Positions 25,329 to 33,436 of a DNA stretch of 64,000 bases are shown here, one piece after another. This DNA comes from Silicimonas algicola (GTDB taxonomy: Bacteria > Pseudomonadota > Alphaproteobacteria > Rhodobacterales > Rhodobacteraceae). The notes under the pieces were generated by a model. That model had not been told where the DNA came from and searched no databases. It was given only the letters and a program-made list of their open reading frames with translations. A program made the translations under genes and the position numbers. Numbering within the stretch: the stretch's first letter is position 1; the number at the start of each line of letters is the position of its first letter. The stretch covers positions 1 through 64,000 of the forward strand of contig NZ_QGGV01000013.1 in NCBI RefSeq assembly GCF_003148765.1, written 5' to 3'.

Positions 25329-26798
25329 ATGAACATCAATAATTCCATCCTCGATACGATAGGCAACACACCGGTTATCCGTATCAACCACCTTGCGCCC
25401 GACGGAGCCGAGATGTTCGTAAAGCTCGAGGCGGCGAACCCGGGCGGGTCGGTCAAGGACCGCCTTGCGCTCGCCATCATCGAAGCGGCCGAGCGCGACG
25501 GATCGCTGAAACCCGGCCAAACCGTCGTCGAAGCGACCAGCGGCAATACCGGCATCGGGCTGGCGCTTGTCTGCGCGCAGAAGGGTTACCCGTTGGTCGT
25601 GACCATGGCCGAGAGCTTTTCGATCGAGCGTCGGAAGATGATGCGCTTCCTGGGGGCAAGGGTCGTCTTGACGCCGGCATCCGAGAAGGGCACCGGCATG
25701 GTCCGCAAGGCGCGCGAGCTTGCGGAGACCCACGGCTGGTTCCTCGCGCGGCAGTTCGAAAACCCTGCGAACGCGGATGTCCACGAGCGGACCACCGCGC
25801 GCGAGATCCTGCATGTCTTCGGTGCCGACAGACTTGATTACTTCGTATCGGGCTTCGGCACCGGCGGCACGATCAGCGGCGTTTCGCGCGGGTTGAAGAA
25901 ACTGAGCCCGAAGACCAGGATCGTCGCGGCCGAGCCGGACAACTCGCCGATCATGGCCTCGGGTCATGTCCAGCCCTTCAACGCGGACGGATCCGCCGCC
26001 GAAAGCCATCCCGGCTTCCGGCCGCATCTCATGCAGGGCTGGTCTCCCGACTTCATCTCGCAAATAGCGAATGAGGCGCTGGCTGCAGGCAGGATCGACG
26101 CCTTTGCGCCGGTCACGGGCGATGACGCGATGCGGTACTCGCGAGAGTTGGCCCAAAAGGAGGGGATCTTCGTGGGCATCACCGGGGGTGCGACCTTCGC
26201 CGCCGCCATGACGATCGCCAGGACCGCGCCAAAGGGATCGAAGATCCTGGCGATGCTGCCCGATACGGGCGAGCGCTACTTGTCGACACCGCTGTTTGCC
26301 GACGTTCCGGAGGAAATGACCGAGGACGAGATCGCGCTATCGAGATCGACGCCCAGCAGCCGTTTCGACATCGCCGCGGCACCAGCACCTGTGCCTGCGG
26401 CCACGAGCGCCGATGCGGAGGCCTTGGCCGAGGTGCGCGAGACGGTCACGTCGGCACCTGTCGTGCTGTACGCGCTTGAATGGTGCGAGTTCTGCTGGTC
26501 CGTCCGCCGAATGTTCAAGGAGAGCGGGATCGAATACCTCTCGGTCGACCTCGACTCGGCAGCCTACAGAACCGACAACCGGGGCGGGCGCATCCGCGCC
26601 GCCCTGCGCGAGATTTGCGGCTCTCCCACCATCCCGCAAGTCTTCGTGGCAGGGGAACACATTGGCGGCGCGACCGAGACCTTCGATGCATACAACTCGG
26701 GGCGCCTGGCGGAGATGCTCGCCGAGCACCAGATTGCGGTGACGACGGCGGGGCAGAACGCCTATGGCTATCTGCCGAAGTGGCTGCATCCCCGATGA
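25329..26798 (+). CDS. cysK: Cysteine synthase-glutaredoxin fusion protein
   Basis: The protein has 489 residues. Residues 1-330 are a full O-acetylserine sulfhydrylase: NPGGSVKDR with PLP-lysine K43, the SGNTG loop at 71-75, and GTGGTISG near 178. After an Ala/Pro linker, residues 375-480 form a glutaredoxin domain with active site C386-EF-C389, the SPTIPQVF cis-proline motif and GGATET for glutathione binding. The first half makes cysteine from O-acetylserine and sulfide, and the second reduces disulfides with glutathione. Fusing them in one chain is unusual and may allow use of thiosulfate-derived S-sulfocysteine, as CysM-type enzymes need a glutaredoxin to cleave it. That role is inference. 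Confidence 0.85.
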   Translation: MNINNSILDTIGNTPVIRINHLAPDGAEMFVKLEAANPGGSVKDRLALAIIEAAERDGSLKPGQTVVEATSGNTGIGLALVCAQKGYPLVVTMAESFSIERRKMMRFLGARVVLTPASEKGTGMVRKARELAETHGWFLARQFENPANADVHERTTAREILHVFGADRLDYFVSGFGTGGTISGVSRGLKKLSPKTRIVAAEPDNSPIMASGHVQPFNADGSAAESHPGFRPHLMQGWSPDFISQIANEALAAGRIDAFAPVTGDDAMRYSRELAQKEGIFVGITGGATFAAAMTIARTAPKGSKILAMLPDTGERYLSTPLFADVPEEMTEDEIALSRSTPSSRFDIAAAPAPVPAATSADAEALAEVRETVTSAPVVLYALEWCEFCWSVRRMFKESGIEYLSVDLDSAAYRTDNRGGRIRAALREICGSPTIPQVFVAGEHIGGATETFDAYNSGRLAEMLAEHQIAVTTAGQNAYGYLPKWLHPR

Positions 26799-26817
26799 TC
26801 TTCGCCACAGCTCCGAG

Positions 26818-26843
26818 AAGGCCCGCCACTGCGGGCCTTTTTT
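26818..26843 (+). terminator. Rho-independent terminator after the cysK-grx gene
   Basis: A 9-bp stem AAGGCCCGC/GCGGGCCTT with CACT loop is followed directly by a run of T. Confidence 0.85.
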
Positions 26844-26857
26844 ATTGGAGCCTGCGC

Positions 26858-26876
26858 GGCTGAAACCAATGAAACG
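26858..26876 (+). promoter_or_regulatory. CTGAAACC motif, copy 1 (possible alternative-sigma promoter)
   Basis: GGCTGAAACCAATGAAACG sits just after the terminator and about 105 nt before the 43-residue ORF. A near-identical 19-mer occurs at 27188, likewise just after a terminator and before a stress gene. It resembles the -35 element of heat-shock sigma (RpoH) promoters, but the -10 region is not clear. Confidence 0.35.
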
Positions 26877-26981
26877 TTCTGATCCCGCCGCAGACGCAAG
26901 ATCGAAACGACGCTTGGGCATAGCGATGACAGGACCACGCGACGTGGCCTTCAGACGCAATCAGTCACAAGGAGCAGACCG

Positions 26982-27113
26982 ATGATCAAAAGGAAGAACC
27001 GGCCCAGCTATGGCCCCGGCTTCGAGACCCACATCGCCCGCCGCGGCAACACCTGGACCGACGTCAAGCACTTCTGGGACAACGGCAAGTTCGATCGCAG
27101 TTCGCAGAGCTGA
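26982..27113 (+). CDS. Small basic protein (43 residues), function unknown
   Basis: The ATG at 26982 is preceded by AGGAG at good spacing, and the frame closes at TGA 27113. The product is basic and aromatic (RPSYGPGFETHIARRG, TWTDVKHFWDNGKF). I do not recognise it. It is isolated between two intrinsic terminators, so it forms its own short transcript. The 3' end of that transcript carries a CCTCCTCC anti-Shine-Dalgarno sequence directly before the terminator, so the RNA itself may also act. Confidence 0.55.
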   Translation: MIKRKNRPSYGPGFETHIARRGNTWTDVKHFWDNGKFDRSSQS

Positions 27114-27170
27114 ATTCAAGCCGACCTCCTCCGACCCCCGACTGGCCCGCCAACTCCGGCGGGCCTTTTG
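27110..27170 (+). ncRNA. Candidate anti-Shine-Dalgarno (cuckoo/CcsR-like) small RNA 3' end
   Basis: CCTCCTCC at 27125-27132 lies just upstream of a strong terminator hairpin. In the CcsR/cuckoo RNA families of alphaproteobacteria an unpaired CCUCCUCCC loop precedes the terminator, and the RNAs accompany DUF1127 genes. A DUF1127 gene is present 2 kb upstream. Only one copy of the motif is visible here and no covariation can be checked, so this is a suggestion. Confidence 0.35.
27144..27169 (+). terminator. Rho-independent terminator after the 43-residue ORF
   Basis: Stem GGCCCGCC/GGCGGGCC, loop AACTCC, followed by TTTT. Confidence 0.8.
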
Positions 27171-27187
27171 TTTGGCTGCCGGTACGA

Positions 27188-27239
27188 GGCTGAAACCACT
27201 GACACGCTAAGGCCGGGGGCAAGACCGAAAACTGAAACC
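27188..27239 (+). promoter_or_regulatory. CTGAAACC motif copies 2 and 3 upstream of the OsmC gene
   Basis: CTGAAACC occurs at 27190-27197 (inside GGCTGAAACCACTGACACG, matching 15 of 19 or more bases of copy 1) and again at 27232-27239. They lie 70-120 nt upstream of the OsmC start. They may be two start sites of the same sigma factor. Confidence 0.35.
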
Positions 27240-27306
27240 TTGCGGCGTCATACGCCTGGGTGCGGTGGCACTAGGCCCCGCAGTTACACACACAGGAGAA
27301 GACAAG

Positions 27307-27882
27307 ATGACCACCGCTACCATGACCCGCCCCGAGAAAGTCGCCATGAACGGCGTCGACGTGCCGACGCTTATTGGCACCGTTGCCTTCGTCGGTGACA
27401 ACCCCGAGGCGGCGAAGTTTCAGTTTCGCGCCAAGGGTGAATGGATTTCCGGTACGCACAGCCGCGGTACCGTCAACGGCTACTTCGGCGCAGGCGGCGA
27501 ACAGAGCCATTCCAAAGAGTTCGTCGTTGAAGCCGACCACCCCGCCGTTCTCTGCGGTGCCGACAACGCTCCGACGCCGGTCGAGTACCTGCTGACGGGA
27601 CTCGCCGCGTGCATCACCGCAGGCATCGGGAACATCGCCTCGGCCCGCCAGATCGAGCTCACGTCGGTTCGCACCTCGGTCGAGGGCGACATCGACCTGC
27701 GCGGTCTGCTGGGTCTGAACGACACGGTGCGGAACGGATTCAACGCCATCCGCGTGAAGGTCACCGTGGAAGGCTCTGCCGACGCGACGAAACTTGCTGC
27801 CGTCGTGCAGCAGTCGGTGGCTCGCTCGGCGGTTTTCGACATGCTGTCGAACGGCACCGACGTCACCGTCGAGGTTGCCTGA
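27307..27882 (+). CDS. OsmC/Ohr-family protein
   Basis: This 191-residue protein starts at ATG 27307 behind AGGAGAAG. It has the OsmC-fold pattern: an N-terminal beta meander with SHSKEFVVEADHP, the helix TPVEYLLTGLAACITAGI, which carries the C-terminal redox cysteine region, and a final VVQQSVARSAVFDMLSNG helix. OsmC/Ohr proteins reduce organic hydroperoxides through a cysteine pair. Only one cysteine (in AACITAG) sits at a family position, so peroxidase activity is uncertain. It is followed at 67 bp by two flavoprotein genes on the same strand. Confidence 0.75.
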   Translation: MTTATMTRPEKVAMNGVDVPTLIGTVAFVGDNPEAAKFQFRAKGEWISGTHSRGTVNGYFGAGGEQSHSKEFVVEADHPAVLCGADNAPTPVEYLLTGLAACITAGIGNIASARQIELTSVRTSVEGDIDLRGLLGLNDTVRNGFNAIRVKVTVEGSADATKLAAVVQQSVARSAVFDMLSNGTDVTVEVA

Positions 27883-27949
27883 CCTCGGCGTGACAGGGCG
27901 GTCCGCCAGGATCGCCCGCCATATCCTCAACCCCAGGAAAGCCGGTTCC

Positions 27950-29197
27950 ATGCAAGTTACCGACGTCATTGTCATAGGCGCGGGCCAGGCAGGCCTCGCC
28001 GCCAGCCGTTGCCTTGGCCACAGGGGCATCGACCATGTCGTGCTGGAGCGCGGGCATGTGGCCGACCGCTGGCACAACGAGCGTTGGTCGTCGTTGAGAC
28101 TGCTGACCCCCAACTGGATGACTCGCCTGCCGGGTCATGCCTACGACGGCGACGACCCGAACGGCTTCATGCGGCGCGACGAGGTCGCCGCGTTTCTCGA
28201 ACGCTACGCGCGGGTTTCGAATGCACCGGTTGTGACCGATGCGCCGGTACGGGCCGTCACGCCGTCAGGCGATGGCTTCCTGGTCGAGAGCGGTGCGGGC
28301 GCCTTCCGTGCGCGCGCGGTCATTGTCGCGACAGGAGCCTGCGACGTTCCGAACCGGCCCGACTGGTCGGCTCGCATCGCGACCCGCATCGAACAGATCA
28401 CGACCCGCGACTATCGCCACCCGGACCAGATCGCGTCCGGCGGGGTGCTTGTGGTCGGCGCGTCCGCGACGGGCCTGCAACTCGCCGAGGAGCTTCGTCT
28501 CGCCGGTCACGACGTCACGATATCCGTCGGCCGCCACGCCCCGACGCCACGTCGGTGGCGCGGGCGCGACGTGATGGAATGGCTCGACGCGTCGGGCATC
28601 CTTTCCGAGCCGCGTCCGCATACGCTCGATGAAAAGCGCGCGCTGGAACAACCTTCGCTCCAGCTGGTCGGCTCCACGACCGGACGCGACATATCTCTGG
28701 ACTCGCTCGTTCGCATGAACGTGCTTCCCGTTTCACGCGTCATCGGCGGAGAGGACGGCCGTGTGAGCCTTTCCGGCGACCTGTCCGAGCAGATTGCACG
28801 CGCCGACCGCCGTCGCGCCGACCTCCTCGCTCGTATCGACGACTGGATTTCGCGCTCCGGCACGGAGGCGCCACGAGACGAGCGGCCCCGTCCGCCTCGC
28901 TTCGTCGCCGGCACAAAGGGTTCCCTGGACCTCGACGCAGCAGGTATCCGCACAGTGGTCTGGGCGACGGGCTTCCGACGGAGCTATCCCTGGCTGAAAC
29001 TGCCGGTCCTCGATGCCGCGGGCGAGCTTCGCCATAGCGGCGGCGTGACCTCCGTGCCGGGGCTCTACGCGCTGGGGCTGCCGTTCATGCGCCGCCGGAA
29101 CTCAACCTTCATCGACGGTGTCGGCGCAGACGCGCAGGACATCGTAACGCAGGTCGTCTGGCACCTGGGGGCCGAAGCCATGCCCAAAGTCGCTTGA
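27950..29197 (+). CDS. FAD/NAD(P)-binding flavoprotein (CzcO/Trk-like monooxygenase family)
   Basis: This 415-residue protein has an N-terminal FAD-binding GAGQAGLAASRCL, the substrate-proximal HNERWSSLRLLTPNW motif, a second dinucleotide-binding VVGASATGLQLAEEL near residue 165 for NAD(P)H, and ATGFRRSYPWL near the end. This two-Rossmann architecture is that of flavin monooxygenases or flavoprotein oxidoreductases. The substrate is unknown. It lies between the OsmC gene and a second flavoprotein 12 bp downstream, suggesting a three-gene unit. Confidence 0.75.
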   Translation: MQVTDVIVIGAGQAGLAASRCLGHRGIDHVVLERGHVADRWHNERWSSLRLLTPNWMTRLPGHAYDGDDPNGFMRRDEVAAFLERYARVSNAPVVTDAPVRAVTPSGDGFLVESGAGAFRARAVIVATGACDVPNRPDWSARIATRIEQITTRDYRHPDQIASGGVLVVGASATGLQLAEELRLAGHDVTISVGRHAPTPRRWRGRDVMEWLDASGILSEPRPHTLDEKRALEQPSLQLVGSTTGRDISLDSLVRMNVLPVSRVIGGEDGRVSLSGDLSEQIARADRRRADLLARIDDWISRSGTEAPRDERPRPPRFVAGTKGSLDLDAAGIRTVVWATGFRRSYPWLKLPVLDAAGELRHSGGVTSVPGLYALGLPFMRRRNSTFIDGVGADAQDIVTQVVWHLGAEAMPKVA

Positions 29198-29209
29198 GGA
29201 GACAGAGAC

Positions 29210-30370
29210 ATGAGATCCGAAACATTTGACGCCGTGGTCATCGGCGCACGCTGCGCCGGAGCCTCCGTTGCCATGCTGATGGCGAAACAGGGAATGAGTG
29301 TTCTCTGCGTAGATCGCGACGAAGCCGGGACCGACACGCTGTCCTCGCACGCGATGACCCGCGGCGCCGTCATGCAGCTTGAAAGGTGGGGGGTTGCCCA
29401 GAGACTGATGGCTCACGATACCCCCTGGATCGGGCGGTCGACCTTCCATTTCGGAGACGAAGTGATCCCGGTCGATCTGCGCCCGATGAACGGTGTGCCG
29501 GGTATGATGGGCACGCGCCGGCACATCACCGACCGGGTTCTCGCCGAGGCCGCCGCCGAGGCCGGCGCGGAACTCCGCTACCGCTGTGCCTTCCGGGACG
29601 TCTTGCGAGAGGGATCGGGGAGGGTGACGGGTGTCATTCTGTCCGATCCTCTGGGCCGGACGTACGACGTCTCGGCCGGGCTGGTGGTCGGCGCCGACGG
29701 GCTCAGGTCGACCGTTGCCCGGCGTCTCGGTGCACCCGTCACCAGGCAGGGCATCAACGCGCTGACCCACATCTATGCATATGTCCGGGGAATGCCCCTG
29801 GCCGACAACCATGCCTTCTTCGCCAAGGGACTTTCGGTGGGCGTTCTGCCGACGAACGGCGGGCAGAGTTGTGTCATCGCCTCGGTCAGGCCCGAGAGCT
29901 TCAGAGGACTCCGCGCCACCATGACCGAAACCGAGGCGCTTCGGCACCTCGCGAGCGAGACCAACGCAGAGTTGGGCGTCATGATGAACGACGCAGAGAT
30001 CGTCGGTGTGCCCAAGGTGTTCGGCGGTCACGTCGGCCGGATGCACCAGGCAGCGGGTCCAGGGTGGGCCCTCGTGGGCGATGCGGGCTATTTCAGGGAT
30101 CCGGTGACCGCACATGGCATGACCGACGCCTTTCGCGACGCCGAAGTTCTGGCGCGGGCGGCTGCATCGGGAACCGATCAGGCACTGTCGGATTTCGCCG
30201 CGGCGCGCGATGCCGTGACCAAGGACATCTGGACCCTGACTGACAGGCTCGCCGCCTTCGATATGCCCGTGACGGAAGTCCGCGACCTGTTCCTATGGCT
30301 CAGTGCGGCGATGCGCGACGAACAGGCCTGGATGCAGGATCGCTTTTCGCTCAAGGCCATTGCGGCTTGA
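29210..30370 (+). CDS. FAD-dependent monooxygenase/reductase (geranylgeranyl reductase/UbiH-like)
   Basis: This 386-residue protein has the N-terminal GARCAGASVAMLMAKQG FAD motif, the MMGTRRHITDRVLAEAA segment (RxxxxxxL of aromatic hydroxylases), VVGADGLRSTVARRLG, and the second FAD motif GWALVGDAGYFRDPVTAHGM. It is a group A flavin monooxygenase or reductase by fold, and the substrate is unknown. A GAGGAGAC precedes ATG 29210. It is the last gene of the OsmC-flavoprotein unit. Confidence 0.75.
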   Translation: MRSETFDAVVIGARCAGASVAMLMAKQGMSVLCVDRDEAGTDTLSSHAMTRGAVMQLERWGVAQRLMAHDTPWIGRSTFHFGDEVIPVDLRPMNGVPGMMGTRRHITDRVLAEAAAEAGAELRYRCAFRDVLREGSGRVTGVILSDPLGRTYDVSAGLVVGADGLRSTVARRLGAPVTRQGINALTHIYAYVRGMPLADNHAFFAKGLSVGVLPTNGGQSCVIASVRPESFRGLRATMTETEALRHLASETNAELGVMMNDAEIVGVPKVFGGHVGRMHQAAGPGWALVGDAGYFRDPVTAHGMTDAFRDAEVLARAAASGTDQALSDFAAARDAVTKDIWTLTDRLAAFDMPVTEVRDLFLWLSAAMRDEQAWMQDRFSLKAIAA

Positions 30371-30500
30371 ATTCAATGGAACTTGCGCGGAAACTCGTCG
30401 GTGGTGAGAAGCGTTTGATGCGCGGTCCGGCTGACGCCGGTCAAGGGTAGCGATCGACCTGTTCCTGATCCATTTCGCCCGGCATCCGGAGGCGACGCTG

Positions 30501-30869
30501 ATGTCCGAGACTCTCTATCAACACTATGGCGGCTTCGGCACGGTCAGCCGCATCGTCATCCGACTGTACGACCACATCCTCGATGACAATGACATCGGCC
30601 CGTTCTTCGAGGACGTCGACATGCCGCGTCTGATCGACCACCAGACCAAGTTCGTGGCCTCGCTCATGGGTGGACCGGCGGCCTTCACCGACGCGCATCT
30701 CCGCGGGGCACACCGGGGGCTGGGGATCCACAACAGCCATTTCGACCGGCTGAAGGAGCTGGTCGCCCAGACGCTGGAAGAATCCGGTATCGCGCCCGAT
30801 CACGTGGCCGAGTTGCTGGAGGGCATCGAAGCCCGACGCCAGGTCCTGGTCGAGGCAGAAGACGCATGA
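30501..30869 (+). CDS. Truncated haemoglobin (group I type)
   Basis: This 122-residue protein has the 2-on-2 globin pattern: LYQHYGGFGTVSRIV helix A-B with a candidate B10 tyrosine at Y23, the PFFEDVD CD-loop phenylalanines, the glycine motif MGGPAAFT, and the proximal-histidine helix HLRGAHRGLGI with H71. Such globins bind O2 or NO and often serve in NO detoxification or as sensors. Its stop overlaps the start of the cyclase gene (ATGA), so it is made together with the cyclase and the kinase. That suggests the haem protein feeds a gas signal into them. Confidence 0.85.
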   Translation: MSETLYQHYGGFGTVSRIVIRLYDHILDDNDIGPFFEDVDMPRLIDHQTKFVASLMGGPAAFTDAHLRGAHRGLGIHNSHFDRLKELVAQTLEESGIAPDHVAELLEGIEARRQVLVEAEDA

Positions 30870-31861
30870 TCGAAGCTATCAACGAGCAGCTTCTCCGGGC
30901 CATCGGAGTGGGCGTCGCGCTGGTCGACGTGACGACCGGCGCCGTGCGTTTCGCCAATGACACCTTCAGCGAATGGTTCGGCGCGGACAGAGGTGACGGC
31001 GCGGTCATAGTCGGCACTCTCGACGTGATGGCGGCACTTGAGAAGCTTCGGACGGAAGGCCGCCACACCGTCGAAGTCACCTTCAAGTCGGGCCGCAGAT
31101 CCATGACGGTGGCCATCGAGTTCAACCGGGCCCTCGAAGAGCAAAACCTCGCCGTGCTCGTTTGTCAGAACATAAGCCGGATCAAGGAGTTGGAATCGAT
31201 GATCGATTCCTACGCCATGATGGTCGAGAGAAATACGCACGAGATCCGGCGCGAAAAGGAGCAGGTCGAGAAGCTCTTGCTGAACCTCATGCCCCGCTCG
31301 GCCTATGAAGAGTTCCGTTCGTTCGGTGCAGTCGTGCCGAGAACGTTCGACTCCGTGTCGGTCATTTCGGTGGACTTCCAAGGCTTCGCCGACTTGCTCG
31401 CAGCGAACGACCCCGCCTCCGTCGTGGCGGACCTCAACGACATCTTCACCGCATTCGACCGGATCGGCCAGCAGTTCGGTTGCGAGCGGATCCGGACGAT
31501 GGGCGACAGCTACATCGCCGTTGCCGGCGTTCCCGACCCCGTCGGCGATCATGCCGCGGCAATCGCCGGCACCGCAGTGCGGTTCCTGCGCTTCATCCGC
31601 CGGCGTAACGAGACGCACCAGATGAAATGGCCGATCCGGATCGGTATCGCCAGCGGGTCGGTGATCGGCTCGGTGGTCGGGGTGCAGAAGTATGTCTACG
31701 ACGTCTTCGGGCCGGCCGTGACCACTGCCAACAAGGTGCGCCGCAGCGCCGAGACGATGACGGTAGCCACCGACCTTTCGACCGCGGCGCTTCTCGGCGA
31801 GGGCTTCGCGGTGATCGACAAAGGTGACGGGCTCCGCATCCTGCAAAGCGCAACCGAGTGA
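30866..31861 (+). CDS. PAS-class III nucleotide cyclase with altered catalytic residues
   Basis: The protein has 331 residues. A PAS-like domain (about 5-105) is followed by a signalling coiled coil (about 105-140) and a class III cyclase domain (about 160-315). Metal-binding aspartates are kept (D170 in SVDFQGF, D214 in TMGDSY), as is D279 in YDVFG. The transition-state Asn and Arg of the VNxAxR motif are replaced by T286 and K290 (VTTANK), and the purine-specifying Lys region reads ERIRTMGD. The domain order resembles cyclases regulated through a helical linker. Activity may be weak or the product non-standard. It is coupled by 4-bp overlaps to the globin before and the kinase after. Confidence 0.8.
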   Translation: MIEAINEQLLRAIGVGVALVDVTTGAVRFANDTFSEWFGADRGDGAVIVGTLDVMAALEKLRTEGRHTVEVTFKSGRRSMTVAIEFNRALEEQNLAVLVCQNISRIKELESMIDSYAMMVERNTHEIRREKEQVEKLLLNLMPRSAYEEFRSFGAVVPRTFDSVSVISVDFQGFADLLAANDPASVVADLNDIFTAFDRIGQQFGCERIRTMGDSYIAVAGVPDPVGDHAAAIAGTAVRFLRFIRRRNETHQMKWPIRIGIASGSVIGSVVGVQKYVYDVFGPAVTTANKVRRSAETMTVATDLSTAALLGEGFAVIDKGDGLRILQSATE

Positions 31862-33306
31862 CTGTCGGCGCCATGACCGGCATCGAAGAAGCAGTTGCGT
31901 TGGCCTCGGAACCGATTGGCATCTTCGATGCTGACTCCCAGCTCGTGACCGTCAATCCATCGTTCCGCAAGGCCTTCTCCGTCGTCTCTCCCTATCTTTC
32001 AACGGGCACGCCATGGAATGTCTTTCTCACGGAATGCGTCCGCGTCGGGTTGCTGAGTGAAGCTGCGGCCGTCAGCCTGCGGATCATCGAGGAGCGCTAT
32101 CTCGGGCGCACCGATCTATTGTCCGAACTCCAGATCGGGCTCGCCGGCGAGGAATGGCGGCCGGAGCTGGTGGAGGTGTCGGGCGACGGCTTTGCGCTTG
32201 TGCTTCGCCGGCTCGCCGAGGGAGGCCGCGAGGACAAGGTCGCGAGCGAACTCGAAGAACTGATGTCCAAGGTCCTTCTCGCTTGCCCGGTCTGCCTGAT
32301 CATGTCTCGCATCGGAGACGGACGCGTACTCTACCGGTCGCCCGCCGCGACGGATCTTCTTGGCAAGGGGTTCAACAGCCTCGAACATTTCGCCAATCGC
32401 GAGGATCGGGCCGACTTCATCACGCAACTCCTCCCGACGGCGCGCGTCGACGACATGCACATCACGGCGCGCCGCGGGGATGGCAGCGAGTTTCCCGCGC
32501 TCCTCTCGGCACGGCTCATCGACTACCGCGGAGAGGACGTGATCGTCGCCAGCCTGGAGGATCTGACCGAGAGGCTCGCCGCGGAAGCCGAGATCGAGCG
32601 TCAAAAGAAGAAGATCTTCCAGTTCGAGAAGATGTCTGCCCTTGGCGAGTTGCTTGCCGGAATCGCTCATGAGCTGAACAATCCTCTGTCCGTCGTCGTC
32701 GGCAACGCACATCTGCTTCTTGAAGAGGATTTGGACACCTCGTTGATACCGCGGGTCGAGAAGCTGACGGCTTCAGCCGAAAGATGTGTGCGTATCGTCA
32801 GGACCTTCCTCTCCATGGTGCGAGACCGGCCGCTGTCCGTAGCAAGGGTGGGGACCGCGCGCCTGGTCCAGGGCGCTGTCGAGGCATTTCGCGCCGAAAT
32901 GGATGAGCCGGAGATCAATGTGGACATCGATCTGCAACCGGATCTGCCCGACCTGCTGGTCGACGAAGTGCAGGTGGTCCAGGTGCTGATGAACCTTGTG
33001 ATGAATGCGGTGCAGGCCATCACCGCATCCGGCACCGGATCGCGAGTCGACGTAACGGCTTGCAGTATCGACGGACACGTCCGTATCCGCGTGGTGGACG
33101 ATGGTCCGGGTATTCCTCGCGAGATCGCTGCTCAGGTCTTCGATCCCCTGTTCACCACGAAGGAGGCCGGCGAGGGCACTGGACTGGGTCTGGCGCTGTC
33201 GCACCGCATCGTGCTGGCACATGGAGGGTCGATCGACCTTGAAGCCGAGAGGGATCGCGGCGCTGCCTTCGTCGTGGATCTTCCTGTCGCTCCCGATCCC
33301 GCCTAG
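31858..33306 (+). CDS. PAS histidine kinase, orphan, third gene of the globin-cyclase operon
   Basis: This 482-residue soluble kinase has two PAS-like modules (about 10-115 and 135-245), a HisKA domain with GIAHELNNPLSVVVGN (H271), and a HATPase_c domain with NLVMNAVQAI, DDGPGIPREIA and FTTKEAGEGTGLGL. The probable start is GTG 31858, overlapping the cyclase stop as GTGA. ATG 31873 is an alternative. No response regulator follows. The HisKA region is nearly the same as that of the hybrid kinase at 22475-24691, so the two may share the OmpR-type regulator. Confidence 0.85.
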   Translation: MTVGAMTGIEEAVALASEPIGIFDADSQLVTVNPSFRKAFSVVSPYLSTGTPWNVFLTECVRVGLLSEAAAVSLRIIEERYLGRTDLLSELQIGLAGEEWRPELVEVSGDGFALVLRRLAEGGREDKVASELEELMSKVLLACPVCLIMSRIGDGRVLYRSPAATDLLGKGFNSLEHFANREDRADFITQLLPTARVDDMHITARRGDGSEFPALLSARLIDYRGEDVIVASLEDLTERLAAEAEIERQKKKIFQFEKMSALGELLAGIAHELNNPLSVVVGNAHLLLEEDLDTSLIPRVEKLTASAERCVRIVRTFLSMVRDRPLSVARVGTARLVQGAVEAFRAEMDEPEINVDIDLQPDLPDLLVDEVQVVQVLMNLVMNAVQAITASGTGSRVDVTACSIDGHVRIRVVDDGPGIPREIAAQVFDPLFTTKEAGEGTGLGLALSHRIVLAHGGSIDLEAERDRGAAFVVDLPVAPDPA

Positions 33307-33436
33307 GCTGGCGGCTGTCGCCGAGGCGTCCCTGACACCACCCAGCACAGCACAGCGATGATCCCATCGCGCGGTCGAATGAGCCTGGTCGCCGTCGCGC
33401 GGCTCTCGACGAGCGTCAGGGACTTGAGCGCCGGAC

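Noticed and set aside
30375-30400. GGAAC upstream of the globin gene as another EcfG promoter
   Set aside because: At 16-17 nt spacing the sequence is CGGT/GGTG, not GTT, so it does not match the other sites.
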